Assembly: GCA_964364745.1 (NCBI GenBank)
Contig: CAYINJ010000006.1
Coordinates: forward strand, 1 to 31,331
Source of the DNA: CAYINJ01 sp964364745
GTDB taxonomy: Bacteria; Patescibacteriota; Patescibacteriia; JACRDY01
DNA: 31,331 nucleotides
Direction of reading: 5' to 3'
The position numbers were made by a program, and so were the translations under genes. Below are positions 20,997 through 28,005 of this stretch, in pieces. How positions within the stretch are numbered: the stretch's first letter is position 1; each line of letters starts with the position of its first letter. The notes beneath the pieces are model-generated. The model was not told the origin of the DNA. It did no database searches and worked only from the letters and a program-made list of their open reading frames with translations.

Positions 20997-21749
20997 CTAC
21001 GGTCGCAAGCTGGCAATGGCTTTTTGCCAATTGGCCAGTTCTTGGTGGCCGTTGACCTGGAGGCCATTGATATAAAAGGTCGGTGTGCCTTGCACTCCCA
21101 ATTCAATCCCGGTGGTGATGTCATCTCGCACCGCGCTGGCATAGCGTTGAGCGACTAGGCAGGTAGAAAACCGGTTGATGTCTAAACCAGTGGTTTTAGC
21201 CGCTTGAGTGATCGTGTCCTTCGTCAAATTTCCCTCCAGCTCAAACAGTCGATCGTGCAGCGACCAAAAAAACAAATTGCCTTGCTCCTGGGCGCAGGCG
21301 CCGGCCAGGGCCGCCAAGGGACTCGTCACCGGGTCAATGACGGCGAAATTGCGCCAGACGATCTTAATTTCATTGGGGTATTTATTAACTAATGCTTTCA
21401 GCACGGCCACTGATCGCTTGGTGTAGGGACAATTAAAATCACCGAACTCGACGATCACGATTGGCGCCTGGGGGTTGCCTAAAAAAGGATAATTGCCCGC
21501 GGCCGCCAAAGCGGCTTTTTGCTCCGGTGAAAACTTGCTAGCGGTGGCCACTTGACCCGACAGATCGGCTAAAGTAATCTGGCCATCTTGAAATTGCCGC
21601 ACCAACTGAAATGTTCGGAAGAGCACCGCAAACCCAATGGCTAAAACCAGTCCGCCGATGACTAACAACGCCACTCCCCACCAGCGGCGATACCAGACCG
21701 GACGGCGAATCAGGGGGAGTGGAGTGGCAGTAGGGAAATTAGTGGTCAT
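20997..21749 (-). CDS. Membrane-anchored DsbA-like thioredoxin-fold protein (CPYT active site)
   Basis: 250 aa from ATG 21749, chosen because TATACT (21763-21758, reverse) lies 8 nt upstream. One membrane helix (about residues 23-45) anchors a thioredoxin-like domain facing outward. The active-site strand reads V-I-V-E-F-G-D-F-N-C-P-Y-T (C107), and the cis-proline loop is G-V-Q-G-T-P-T-F-Y-I-N-G, as in DsbA/BdbD proteins. The usual second cysteine of C-x-x-C is Thr, so it may not shuttle disulphides in the standard two-cysteine way; it could act as an isomerase-like or monothiol protein. It may help fold exported proteins such as the Cys-rich first pilin. Confidence 0.88.
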   Translation of the reverse strand: MTTNFPTATPLPLIRRPVWYRRWWGVALLVIGGLVLAIGFAVLFRTFQLVRQFQDGQITLADLSGQVATASKFSPEQKAALAAAGNYPFLGNPQAPIVIVEFGDFNCPYTKRSVAVLKALVNKYPNEIKIVWRNFAVIDPVTSPLAALAGACAQEQGNLFFWSLHDRLFELEGNLTKDTITQAAKTTGLDINRFSTCLVAQRYASAVRDDITTGIELGVQGTPTFYINGLQVNGHQELANWQKAIASLRP

Positions 21750-21757
21750 ACCGCGAT

Positions 21758-21763
21758 AGTATA
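21758..21763 (-). promoter_or_regulatory. -10 element of apparently leaderless reverse promoter
   Basis: On the reverse strand TGA-TATACT, an extended -10, ends 8 nt before the ATG at 21749. It is divergent from the secG promoter only 8 bp away. Confidence 0.6.
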
Positions 21764-21770
21764 TCATATC

Positions 21771-21799
21771 TTGACAATAATGGTCCGGGCTGGTATCAT
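21771..21799 (+). promoter_or_regulatory. Consensus promoter of secG
   Basis: TTGACA (21771-21776), 17-nt spacer, TATCAT (21794-21799). Start of transcription near 21806, 20 nt before the secG ATG. Confidence 0.75.
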
Positions 21800-21825
21800 T
21801 GAGGTCAGTTTTTGTGGTCACTGAT

Positions 21826-22050
21826 ATGTCGATTGCCACCATCATCTCCATTAGCCAAATCGTCATTTCCCTGCTCCTGATTGTCGCTGTCTTGATGCAA
21901 AATCGAGGGACCGGCATGGGCGCCGTCTTTGGCGGCGAAGGAAATGTCTATAAGACCAAGCGAGGCGCCGAACAGGTTTTGTTCTGGGCGACCATCGTTT
22001 TGGTGGTGATATTCTTGGGTCTGTCACTGATCCGCTTTATCATCCTCTAG
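21826..22050 (+). CDS. secG: Preprotein translocase subunit SecG
   Basis: A 74-aa protein with two membrane helices (about residues 5-22 and 50-72) joined by a glycine-rich loop L-M-Q-N-R-G-T-G-M-G-A-V-F-G-G, the standard SecG layout. It assists SecYE-dependent export, which the adjacent exported proteins and pilins would need. ATG 21826 is favoured over an in-frame TTG at 21799 that overlaps the promoter. A weak terminator follows. Confidence 0.92.
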   Translation: MSIATIISISQIVISLLLIVAVLMQNRGTGMGAVFGGEGNVYKTKRGAEQVLFWATIVLVVIFLGLSLIRFIIL

Positions 22051-22066
22051 CCGACTCTTTGTCTGC

Positions 22067-22095
22067 CTGGTCAGCTGTGCCGACCAGCTATTTTT
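22067..22095 (+). terminator. Probable weak terminator after secG
   Basis: CTGGTC (22067-22072) pairs with GACCAG (22082-22087) across a 9-nt loop, followed by CTATTTTT. It may only attenuate, since the next gene starts 13 nt later. Confidence 0.55.
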
Positions 22096-22107
22096 GCCCG
22101 CACTATT

Positions 22108-24072
22108 GTGCCTGACGAATCTACCGTCTCATCATCACGGCGACCAGGGCGCCGCTCTCCGGCTGCGTCGGCTCGTCAGAGCCAGGCGTCGGTTGTGGAA
22201 CATGACCAGAAGCGCGAACTCGACCGGCAGTTGGTGTTAGCCGTGACCAAACGTCGCCAGCGACAGTGGCCGAAATGGCAACAGCTGCGACACGTGGGCC
22301 GACTATTTACCAGCCAAGAGCAGCTGATCATCCGTGGCTGTTTGGGCGGAGTGGTGATTGGTTTGGTGGGGTTGATAATAAATATTTGGTTTTTCTCGCT
22401 GGCGGCGCTGCCGGCAGCGGGGGGAGAATATTCGGAAGGGTTGGTTGGCGCGCCGCAATACCTCAACCCGGTGCTGGCCGCGGCTAATGATGTCGATAGT
22501 GATATCAGTCCGCTGATCTTTTGTGGTCTCTTGAAGCGATCAAACGGGGAGATTGTGCCTGATGCGGCCAATCAGTATGAAATTTCCCCCGACCAGCGGA
22601 CCTATACGATTACCTTGCGGTCAGACGCGACCTGGCATGACGGCCAACCAGTGACGGTCAACGACGTTCTTTTCACCTTTGATTTGATTCAAGATTCCGA
22701 TGTGGCCTCGCCACTGGCCAAGACCTTCACCGGCGTGACGGCGGAGGCCGTGGATGAGAACACGGTCCGGTTTGTCTTGCCAAAACCGTTCGCGCCATTT
22801 TTGCAAACGCTGACCTTTGGGCTGTTGCCCGAGCACGCTTGGATCGACATCGCCCCGGCCACCCTGCGGTTGGCCTCGCTCAACCTCAAGCCCCTCGGTT
22901 GCGGGCCATTTGCCTTTGCGTCACTGAAGCGAGAAGCCAGTGGCGTCGTGAAGTCCATTACTTTGGCCGCCAATGACCGGTACTACCAGGGCCGGCCCTA
23001 CCTGGATACGGTGACGTTCAAGTTCTACCCGGACTTTGGCAGTTTGGCGCAAGCCGCCGAGAATAAAAATATCTCGGCCGTCAGTTATTTGCCCCTGGAA
23101 GCCCAAACTCAAGCCAAAGTCAGCCCTAACCAAGGTTGGCGTCTTTGGCCACTATCGCTGCCCCAATATACGGCGATTTTCTTCAATCAAGAGGCCAGTG
23201 GGGCGCTAAAGGATCTCAAAGTCCGAACGGCGTTAGCCCAGGCCATTGATCGCAGTGCCATGATCGAGCAGGCGTTGGCTGGTCAGGCGGAACTGGCCGA
23301 CAGCCCGATTTTAGCCGGGATGATTGGCTATACCGACGATCACTCGGTTTGGAATTATGATCTACCGGCCGTAACGGCCCTCTTAGATGGAGCCGGCTGG
23401 AAAGCCATGACACCAAATGAATTCATTACTTGGAGCCGACAGCAAGAGCAGAAGGCGGCGACTGACGAACAGCCGTTCGTTGATCAATCAGATGAAGAGC
23501 GATTAGCGGCATTGGGGGGGCAGGAGTATTTTCGAATGAAAAGCAACCAACCTTTGACTGTAAACTTGACCGTGGTTAATCAATCGGAAAGTGCCGCCGT
23601 CGGCCAATTCATCCAGCGCGCATGGCAAGCCGTCGGAGTCCAAACTATTATTACCACGGTGGCGCCAGAACAGATCCGCCGCGAGGTGATCAAGCCGCGC
23701 CGCTATGGAGCGCTGTTGTACAGCGAGATTGTCGGGGCTGATCCCGACCCGTATGCCTTCTGGCACTCTTCCCAAGCCGTTGATCCTGGGCTAAACTTAG
23801 CTCGGTATAGTAACCGCAAGGTTGACAAATTAATTGACGAGGCCCGAGCCACGACTGATCCCGCGGTACGTCAGGCCAAGTACCAAGAGTTGGCCACGCT
23901 CCTGACGGCTGACGTTCCGGCGGTGTTTCTGTATCGGCCGCTATATCCTTATTGGGTCAGTGACCGCATTAAAGGGGTAACCGCTGATCAGGTCGCGGTT
24001 CCAGCTGATCGCTTACTTGATTTGCCGCAACGCTATATCGCGACCAAACGGGGATGGCGCTCGGCGCCATAA
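22108..24072 (+). CDS. Membrane-anchored peptide-binding protein (SBP family 5, OppA/DppA-like)
   Basis: 654 aa from GTG 22108. A basic, probably cytoplasmic N-terminus (about 75 residues) precedes a single membrane helix (G-C-L-G-G-V-V-I-G-L-V-G-L-I-I-N-I-W). The outer SBP_bac_5 domain follows: G-A-P-Q-Y-L-N-P-V-L-A, F-C-G-L-L-K-R, Y-T-I-T-L-R-S-D-A-T-W-H-D-G-Q-P-V-T-V-N-D-V, then A-L-A-Q-A-I-D-R and Y-R-P-L-Y-P-Y-W-V. Family members bind oligopeptides for an ABC importer. An uncleaved anchor instead of a lipoprotein Cys fits a single-membrane or CPR cell plan. No ABC transporter genes adjoin; peptide scavenging is inferred. Confidence 0.9.
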   Translation: MPDESTVSSSRRPGRRSPAASARQSQASVVEHDQKRELDRQLVLAVTKRRQRQWPKWQQLRHVGRLFTSQEQLIIRGCLGGVVIGLVGLIINIWFFSLAALPAAGGEYSEGLVGAPQYLNPVLAAANDVDSDISPLIFCGLLKRSNGEIVPDAANQYEISPDQRTYTITLRSDATWHDGQPVTVNDVLFTFDLIQDSDVASPLAKTFTGVTAEAVDENTVRFVLPKPFAPFLQTLTFGLLPEHAWIDIAPATLRLASLNLKPLGCGPFAFASLKREASGVVKSITLAANDRYYQGRPYLDTVTFKFYPDFGSLAQAAENKNISAVSYLPLEAQTQAKVSPNQGWRLWPLSLPQYTAIFFNQEASGALKDLKVRTALAQAIDRSAMIEQALAGQAELADSPILAGMIGYTDDHSVWNYDLPAVTALLDGAGWKAMTPNEFITWSRQQEQKAATDEQPFVDQSDEERLAALGGQEYFRMKSNQPLTVNLTVVNQSESAAVGQFIQRAWQAVGVQTIITTVAPEQIRREVIKPRRYGALLYSEIVGADPDPYAFWHSSQAVDPGLNLARYSNRKVDKLIDEARATTDPAVRQAKYQELATLLTADVPAVFLYRPLYPYWVSDRIKGVTADQVAVPADRLLDLPQRYIATKRGWRSAP

Positions 24073-24095
24073 GCCCCACCGTACTTTCTGACTAC

Positions 24096-24179
24096 GCCGA
24101 AGTGGTGGAACTGGTAGACACGCACGGTTCAGAGCCGTGTGACCGCAAGGTCGTGGGGGTTCGAGTCCCCCCGTCGGCA
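24096..24179 (+). tRNA. tRNA-Leu (CAG anticodon)
   Basis: Acceptor GCCGAAG (24096-24102) faces CGTCGGC (24172-24178), with one A-G mismatch at pair 6. Anticodon stem CACGG/CCGTG encloses TTCAGAG with CAG at 24130-24132. A long variable arm and T-arm GGGGG-TTCGAGT-CCCCC follow. The discriminator is A at 24179, and CCA is not encoded. A second 3' end that would pair perfectly and includes CCA lies at 24318-24336. Confidence 0.93.
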
Positions 24180-24246
24180 TATTCAAAAAACATAAATAAG
24201 AGTTGATTCGCATAAATATTTTCCTGCTCGACGGTGGTGGACGAGA

Positions 24247-24296
24247 CCTGCCCTGAGCGAGCATAGCGAGTCGAAGGGAGCCTGTCCTGAGGACCC
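24247..24296. repeat. Dispersed CPR-type repeat
   Basis: The segment contains CCTGCCCTGAGCGAGC and GCGAGTCGAAGGGAGCCTG, matching the CTGAGCG...TCGAAGG repeat style seen widely between genes in such genomes. It lies inside the 154-nt stretch separating the two tRNA-Leu 3' ends. Confidence 0.5.
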
Positions 24297-24317
24297 CGCT
24301 TGGCGGGGGATGAAGGA

Positions 24318-24336
24318 AGTCCCCCCTTCGGCACCA
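24318..24336 (+). repeat. Displaced copy of tRNA-Leu 3' end with encoded CCA
   Basis: Bases 24318-24333 match the tRNA's own 24164-24179 at 15 of 16 positions (offset 154). The one difference (T instead of G) restores the pair with A6 of the acceptor. ACCA follows at once. It looks like the original end of the gene, pushed downstream by an insertion. Confidence 0.65.
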
Positions 24337-24339
24337 ATT

Positions 24340-24394
24340 CAGATAGTGACCCTGACGTCGTATCGCGCTGATACGACTGCGGGGCTAGTATCTG
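24340..24394 (+). promoter_or_regulatory. Compound hairpin between tRNA-Leu and rnj
   Basis: GTCGTATC (24357-24364) pairs perfectly with GATACGAC (24370-24377). CAGATA (24340-24345) pairs with TATCTG (24389-24394), and CCC/GGG may close the middle. No T-tract follows, so it is not a normal terminator. Role unknown. Confidence 0.5.
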
Positions 24395-24438
24395 ACGTCG
24401 AATCAGATTGATTAGCTTAATTCAAAATAACTTATTAA

Positions 24439-24477
24439 CTCTCGTCGCGACAGCCGAGCTGTCGATTAGAGCGAGAG
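24439..24477 (+). promoter_or_regulatory. Nested hairpin just before the RNase J start
   Basis: CTCTCG (24439-24444) pairs with CGAGAG (24472-24477), and inside it CGACAG (24448-24453) pairs with CTGTCG (24459-24464). It ends 13 nt before the ATG, where an SD would be expected but is absent. A possible promoter upstream is TTGATT (24408-24413) with a weak -10 near 24432. Confidence 0.5.
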
Positions 24478-24490
24478 CGCATCTCTTAGT

Positions 24491-26443
24491 ATGATTCGAA
24501 ACAAAACCAGCCGCGGTCGAACCGGTCGCGGCGGGCAGACCCCTCGACCAGGCGGGGCCCTGCCGGCCGGCAGGCAGGGACCTAAACCAGCGCCGTCATC
24601 TGGCCATCGGCCGATGACTGCCGCTGGCTCGGTTCAGCGGCCAGTCAAAGGGCCGGTGACTAGTCACCCGACTGGCGGTCGCTCCGCGCGACGCAATCGT
24701 CCTCAGCCACCGAACCGGCCGAACTATTTGCGGGAAAGCACGATGGCGGTGACCAAACCGGTCCCGCCGACCAAAGATGGCACTTTGCGGGTCGTCGTCT
24801 TGGGTGGCAATGAAGAAGTCGGTCGCAACTGCACGTTGTTGGAATACGGCAACGACATTATTGTCATTGACATGGGTCTCCAATTCCCGGAAGAAGACAT
24901 GCCGGGTATTGACTACATCATCAACGACTACACTTACCTCAAAGACAAGATCGACCGGATTCGCGGCGTGATTATCACCCATGGCCACTACGACCACATC
25001 GGCGGGATTCCCCATTTGATGAAACAGATCGGCAACCCAGTGATTTACACTGGCATATTGACCGCTGGGATTATCAAGAAGCGCCAGGTCGAATACACCG
25101 ACGCTCCGCCGCTCAAGATCCAGCACATCGACGAAAACAGCCGCCTGAAGTTCGGTCAAGCGTTTAACGTCGAGTTCTTCCGGGTCAACCACAACATCCC
25201 CAACGGTTTCGGCGTGATCGCGCATACGCCGGTCGGCACCGTTGTGCACACCGGTGACTTCAAGTTTGACCACAACCCGGTCAACGAAAAACCGATGGAT
25301 ATGGAACGCCTCCGGCGCTTAGCCAAAGGTGGCATCGCCCTCTTGATGGCCGACAGCACCAACGCCGAGCGGCCCGGCCACCAGTTGTCTGAAACCGAAG
25401 TCGGTATGGAAATGGAACAGATTTTCCGTCAGGTCAAAAACCGCCTGATCATCGGGACGTTTGCTTCCAACTTGTCCCGGGTCCAGTTGTTAATTTCCCT
25501 GGCCGAAAAATATGGTCGGAAAGTCGCTGTCTTTGGTCGCAGCTTGGTCTCTAACCTCGAAGTGACTAAAGAACTGGGCTTCATCCACTATTCCCCAAAC
25601 ACGATGGTGGATTGGCTCGAAGCCAAAAACCTGCCGGACAGCAAAGTCATGGTCATCTGCACCGGCGCCCAAGGTGAGCGCAACGCCGTTTTGATGCGTC
25701 TGGCCAACAACGAACACCGCGACTTGAAATTGAAAAAAGGCGACACCATCGTCTTCTCGTCGTCAGTTATTCCCGGCAATGAACGGACGGTCCAAAGCTT
25801 GATGGACGGCCTCTACCGCCATGGCGCCAACGTCATTCACTACAAGATGATGGACATTCACGCCGGTGGTCACGCCCGCCAAGAAGACCTGAAGGATTTA
25901 GTCCGGCTACTCAAGCCGAAATACTACATGCCGATCGAAGGCAACCACTTCATGCTGCGGATCAACGCCCAGACCATGATCGACAGCGGCTTGATGCCGG
26001 AAAGCCACACCCTCGTCGCCGATAACGGCCAGGCGATCGAGATGACTCGCGAACGCATCCGTTTAACTGATGACCGCCTACCGGCCGAATACGTCTTTGT
26101 TGACGGTCTCGGCGTCGGCGACATCTCCGAAGTGGTCTTGCGTGATCGCCGGATGATGGCCGAAGACGGCATGTTAGTCATCATCGTCACCATTCGCAAG
26201 AAAACCGGCGAGCTGGTCCAAAACCCGGATATTATCTCCCGCGGTTTTATCTACATGAAAGAAAGTTTGCCGTTAGTCGAAGAAACTCGGGCCAAAGTGC
26301 GCACCATTCTGAAAGATAAAGATCACCGGACGCCCGCGTTTGAAACAGTCATTCGCAACAAGATCCGCAACGAAGTCGGCGAGTTCTTGTGGAAGAAAAC
26401 GCAACGTCGGCCGATGATTTTGCCGGTCTTAATCGAGGTCTAA
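24491..26443 (+). CDS. rnj: Ribonuclease J
   Basis: 650 aa, against about 555 in typical RNase J. The extra length is a Pro/Arg/Gly-rich N-terminal tail of about 95 residues, probably disordered and RNA-binding. The metallo-beta-lactamase core starts at L-R-V-V-V-L-G-G-N-E-E-V-G-R-N (99-113). The metal site H-G-H-Y-D-H is at 164-169, followed by T-G-D-F-K-F-D and a beta-CASP domain with A-T-F-type G-T-F-A-S-N and G-N-E-R-T-V. M-D-I-H-A-G-G-H-A and the C-terminal domain close it. The enzyme has 5'-3' exo- and endoribonuclease activity in RNA decay and maturation. Residues 24-30 (L-P-A-G-R-Q-G) come from a palindromic repeat within the tail. Confidence 0.95.
   Translation: MIRNKTSRGRTGRGGQTPRPGGALPAGRQGPKPAPSSGHRPMTAAGSVQRPVKGPVTSHPTGGRSARRNRPQPPNRPNYLRESTMAVTKPVPPTKDGTLRVVVLGGNEEVGRNCTLLEYGNDIIVIDMGLQFPEEDMPGIDYIINDYTYLKDKIDRIRGVIITHGHYDHIGGIPHLMKQIGNPVIYTGILTAGIIKKRQVEYTDAPPLKIQHIDENSRLKFGQAFNVEFFRVNHNIPNGFGVIAHTPVGTVVHTGDFKFDHNPVNEKPMDMERLRRLAKGGIALLMADSTNAERPGHQLSETEVGMEMEQIFRQVKNRLIIGTFASNLSRVQLLISLAEKYGRKVAVFGRSLVSNLEVTKELGFIHYSPNTMVDWLEAKNLPDSKVMVICTGAQGERNAVLMRLANNEHRDLKLKKGDTIVFSSSVIPGNERTVQSLMDGLYRHGANVIHYKMMDIHAGGHARQEDLKDLVRLLKPKYYMPIEGNHFMLRINAQTMIDSGLMPESHTLVADNGQAIEMTRERIRLTDDRLPAEYVFVDGLGVGDISEVVLRDRRMMAEDGMLVIIVTIRKKTGELVQNPDIISRGFIYMKESLPLVEETRAKVRTILKDKDHRTPAFETVIRNKIRNEVGEFLWKKTQRRPMILPVLIEV
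24558..24579. repeat. Palindromic repeat inside the rnj coding sequence
   Basis: CCCTGCC (24558-24564) pairs with GGCAGGG (24573-24579), and TGCCGGCCGGCA between them is itself palindromic. It encodes L-P-A-G-R-Q-G in frame. A related GCCGGCCGGCAGGTAAGGG lies at about 2328-2344 in non-coding DNA. Confidence 0.6.
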
Positions 26444-26449
26444 CCTCTG

Positions 26450-26479
26450 AAAACCTCGCCTTAGGTGGCGAGGTTTTTT
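26450..26479 (+). terminator. Strong rho-independent terminator after rnj
   Basis: AAAACCTCGCC (26450-26460) and GGCGAGGTTTT (26467-26477) form a perfect 11-bp stem with a 6-nt loop and T-tract. Confidence 0.94.
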
Positions 26480-26488
26480 GGTTTGGGC

Positions 26489-26494
26489 TATACT
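26489..26494 (+). promoter_or_regulatory. -10 element of apparently leaderless trpS promoter
   Basis: TATACT ends exactly 8 nt before the ATG at 26503. No SD is present. It lies just after the rnj terminator. Confidence 0.6.
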
Positions 26495-26502
26495 AGTACC
26501 GT

Positions 26503-27486
26503 ATGTCAAAACCAGTTATTTTATCGGGGATTCAACCAAGTGGTGAACTCCACGTCGGCAACTACTTGGGTTCACTGAAAAATTTTGTCACCCTCCAAAA
26601 CAGCGGCCAGTATGACTGCTATTTTTTCGTCGCGGATTATCATGCCATGACGGAAAATTATGAGCCAGACGCGCTCCGCCAGCGGACGCTGGGGTTGCTC
26701 GCCGACTATTTGGCTGCCGGTCTAGACCCGAAGAAAAGCACGCTATTTATCCAGTCGTTAGTGCCCGGCCACACCGAGCTGGCTTGGATTTTCAACACCA
26801 TTACGCCCGTGACGGAATTGTTTCGCATGACGCAATATAAAGACAAGGCCGGCCGCCAAGATAAAAATATCAACACCGGCTTGCTCGATTATCCGGTGCT
26901 GATGGCCGCGGATATTTTACTGTATCGGCCGCTGGTGGTGCCGGTCGGCCAAGACCAAGTCCAACATTTAGAGATCGCCCGTGATATCGTCCGGTGGTTT
27001 AACGCGCGATTTGGCGAATACTTCCGCGAACCAAAGCCTGTGTTAACTCGCGCGCCAAAAGTGATGAGCTTGTTGGATCCGACTAAGAAGATGTCCAAAA
27101 GTTTAGGGCCGAATCATTACATTAGGATTTCCGACGAGCCCGAAGTGATCACCAAGAAATTGCAACGGGCGGTATCAGATGGCGGCGACGTTTCCTCACC
27201 GGGCGGTCAGAACCTATTTTTGCTCCTCGAAGAATTTGCCGAGCCAGAGGTGGTGGCCTTCTTTGCCAAGCAGCGCGCGGCCAAGGCCGTCAAGTTTGGT
27301 GAGCTCAAAAAAGCCCTGGCCACCAGCATCGCTGAATACTTTACTCCGTTCCGCGAGAAGCGGTCTGAGCTCTTGAAAGACGTGAGGGGATTAGAGCGGT
27401 TAGCGGTAAAAGGATCAGCCAAAGCCGCCAAGGTCGCCGCCAAAACCATCGCCGAAGTGCGGCAACTGGTTGGGTTGATTAAATAG
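26503..27486 (+). CDS. trpS: Tryptophanyl-tRNA synthetase
   Basis: A 327-aa class I synthetase of normal TrpRS length. The HIGH-type motif is in S-G-E-L-H-V-G-N-Y-L-G (HVGN 17-20), M-A-A-D-I-L-L-Y is at 134-141, V-G-Q-D-Q-V-Q-H-L-E is near 148-157, and K-M-S-K-S is at 196-200. It charges tRNA-Trp with tryptophan in the cytoplasm. The C-terminal 40 residues are Lys/Ala-rich helices. Monocistronic between two strong terminators. Confidence 0.97.
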   Translation: MSKPVILSGIQPSGELHVGNYLGSLKNFVTLQNSGQYDCYFFVADYHAMTENYEPDALRQRTLGLLADYLAAGLDPKKSTLFIQSLVPGHTELAWIFNTITPVTELFRMTQYKDKAGRQDKNINTGLLDYPVLMAADILLYRPLVVPVGQDQVQHLEIARDIVRWFNARFGEYFREPKPVLTRAPKVMSLLDPTKKMSKSLGPNHYIRISDEPEVITKKLQRAVSDGGDVSSPGGQNLFLLLEEFAEPEVVAFFAKQRAAKAVKFGELKKALATSIAEYFTPFREKRSELLKDVRGLERLAVKGSAKAAKVAAKTIAEVRQLVGLIK

Positions 27487-27491
27487 TAATT

Positions 27492-27526
27492 CAAAAACAC
27501 CCCCGCCTAAGGCGGGGGTGTTTTTG
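27492..27526. terminator. Bidirectional terminator shared by trpS and rnpB
   Basis: A perfect 16-bp stem (27492-27507 with 27511-27526) and TAA loop, with A/T tracts on both sides. The 35-nt sequence is identical to the core of the terminator at 20945-20987. It separates convergent trpS and rnpB. Confidence 0.94.
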
Positions 27527-27912
27527 TTGTCCACGGAAAACCGATAAGCCGAATTCTGTCGCGGATGGTCATCTATCTGGGACGGCTGTTGCCAGCCACC
27601 TCAAGCGAGCGTTTAGCTCTTGCACCAGGAAGGGTTTACCATCACACTCCGGTCACCCGGAGGGAAGCGTCGTAGCATCGTGATTGAAGAATCATATGAT
27701 TTCTTCAACCGGACACACCAACACTCTTTTCACCTTTGACCCCGCCGAGGCGGGGCTATAATTGTCTCTGTGACACTTTCCCTAGAGTTGCCTCTGGTCG
27801 CCGTTAGCGACTTCCCTTTTTCTGCCAACCTTGCGGTCAGTAGGGTGTTCGGACTTTCCTCCCCGCCTCTCGGTTAAGAAAGGCAAGGCGACCACCTAGT
27901 TTCCGTGGACAA
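27527..27912 (-). ncRNA. rnpB: RNase P RNA, bacterial type A-like
   Basis: On the reverse strand the 5' region has GGAGGAAAGTCCGAAC, and the 3' region has ACAGAATTCGGCTTATCG, both hallmark conserved blocks of bacterial RNase P RNA. The two ends pair as helix P1 (13 bp, 27527-27539 with 27900-27912). It is the catalytic RNA that trims tRNA 5' leaders, with protein RnpA (not in this window). A perfect hairpin TTGAAGAA/TTCTTCAA forms a variable arm. The mature ends are estimated to within a few bases. Confidence 0.93.
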
Positions 27913-27917
27913 TTGAT

Positions 27918-27946
27918 AATATACCTGATGGATAGGTGTTTGTCAA
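27918..27946 (-). promoter_or_regulatory. Consensus promoter of rnpB
   Basis: Reverse strand TTGACA (27946-27941), 17-nt spacer, TATATT (27923-27918). Transcription starts near 27911, matching the 5' end of helix P1. Confidence 0.85.
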
Positions 27947-27967
27947 TAGGCAACAACTCTGGTTTTA

Positions 27968-27996
27968 TTGATTTTTATCGGCTAACAGGGTACCAT
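27968..27996 (+). promoter_or_regulatory. Promoter of the glycosylphosphotransferase operon, apparently leaderless
   Basis: TTGATT (27968-27973), 17-nt spacer, TACCAT (27991-27996), 9 nt before the ATG at 28006. Confidence 0.6.
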
Positions 27997-28005
27997 CTAA
28001 AGCGT

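Noticed and set aside
24013..24264. Reverse-strand open frame across tRNA-Leu
   Set aside because: It is the translated complement of the tRNA (a common false gene) and has no promoter or SD.
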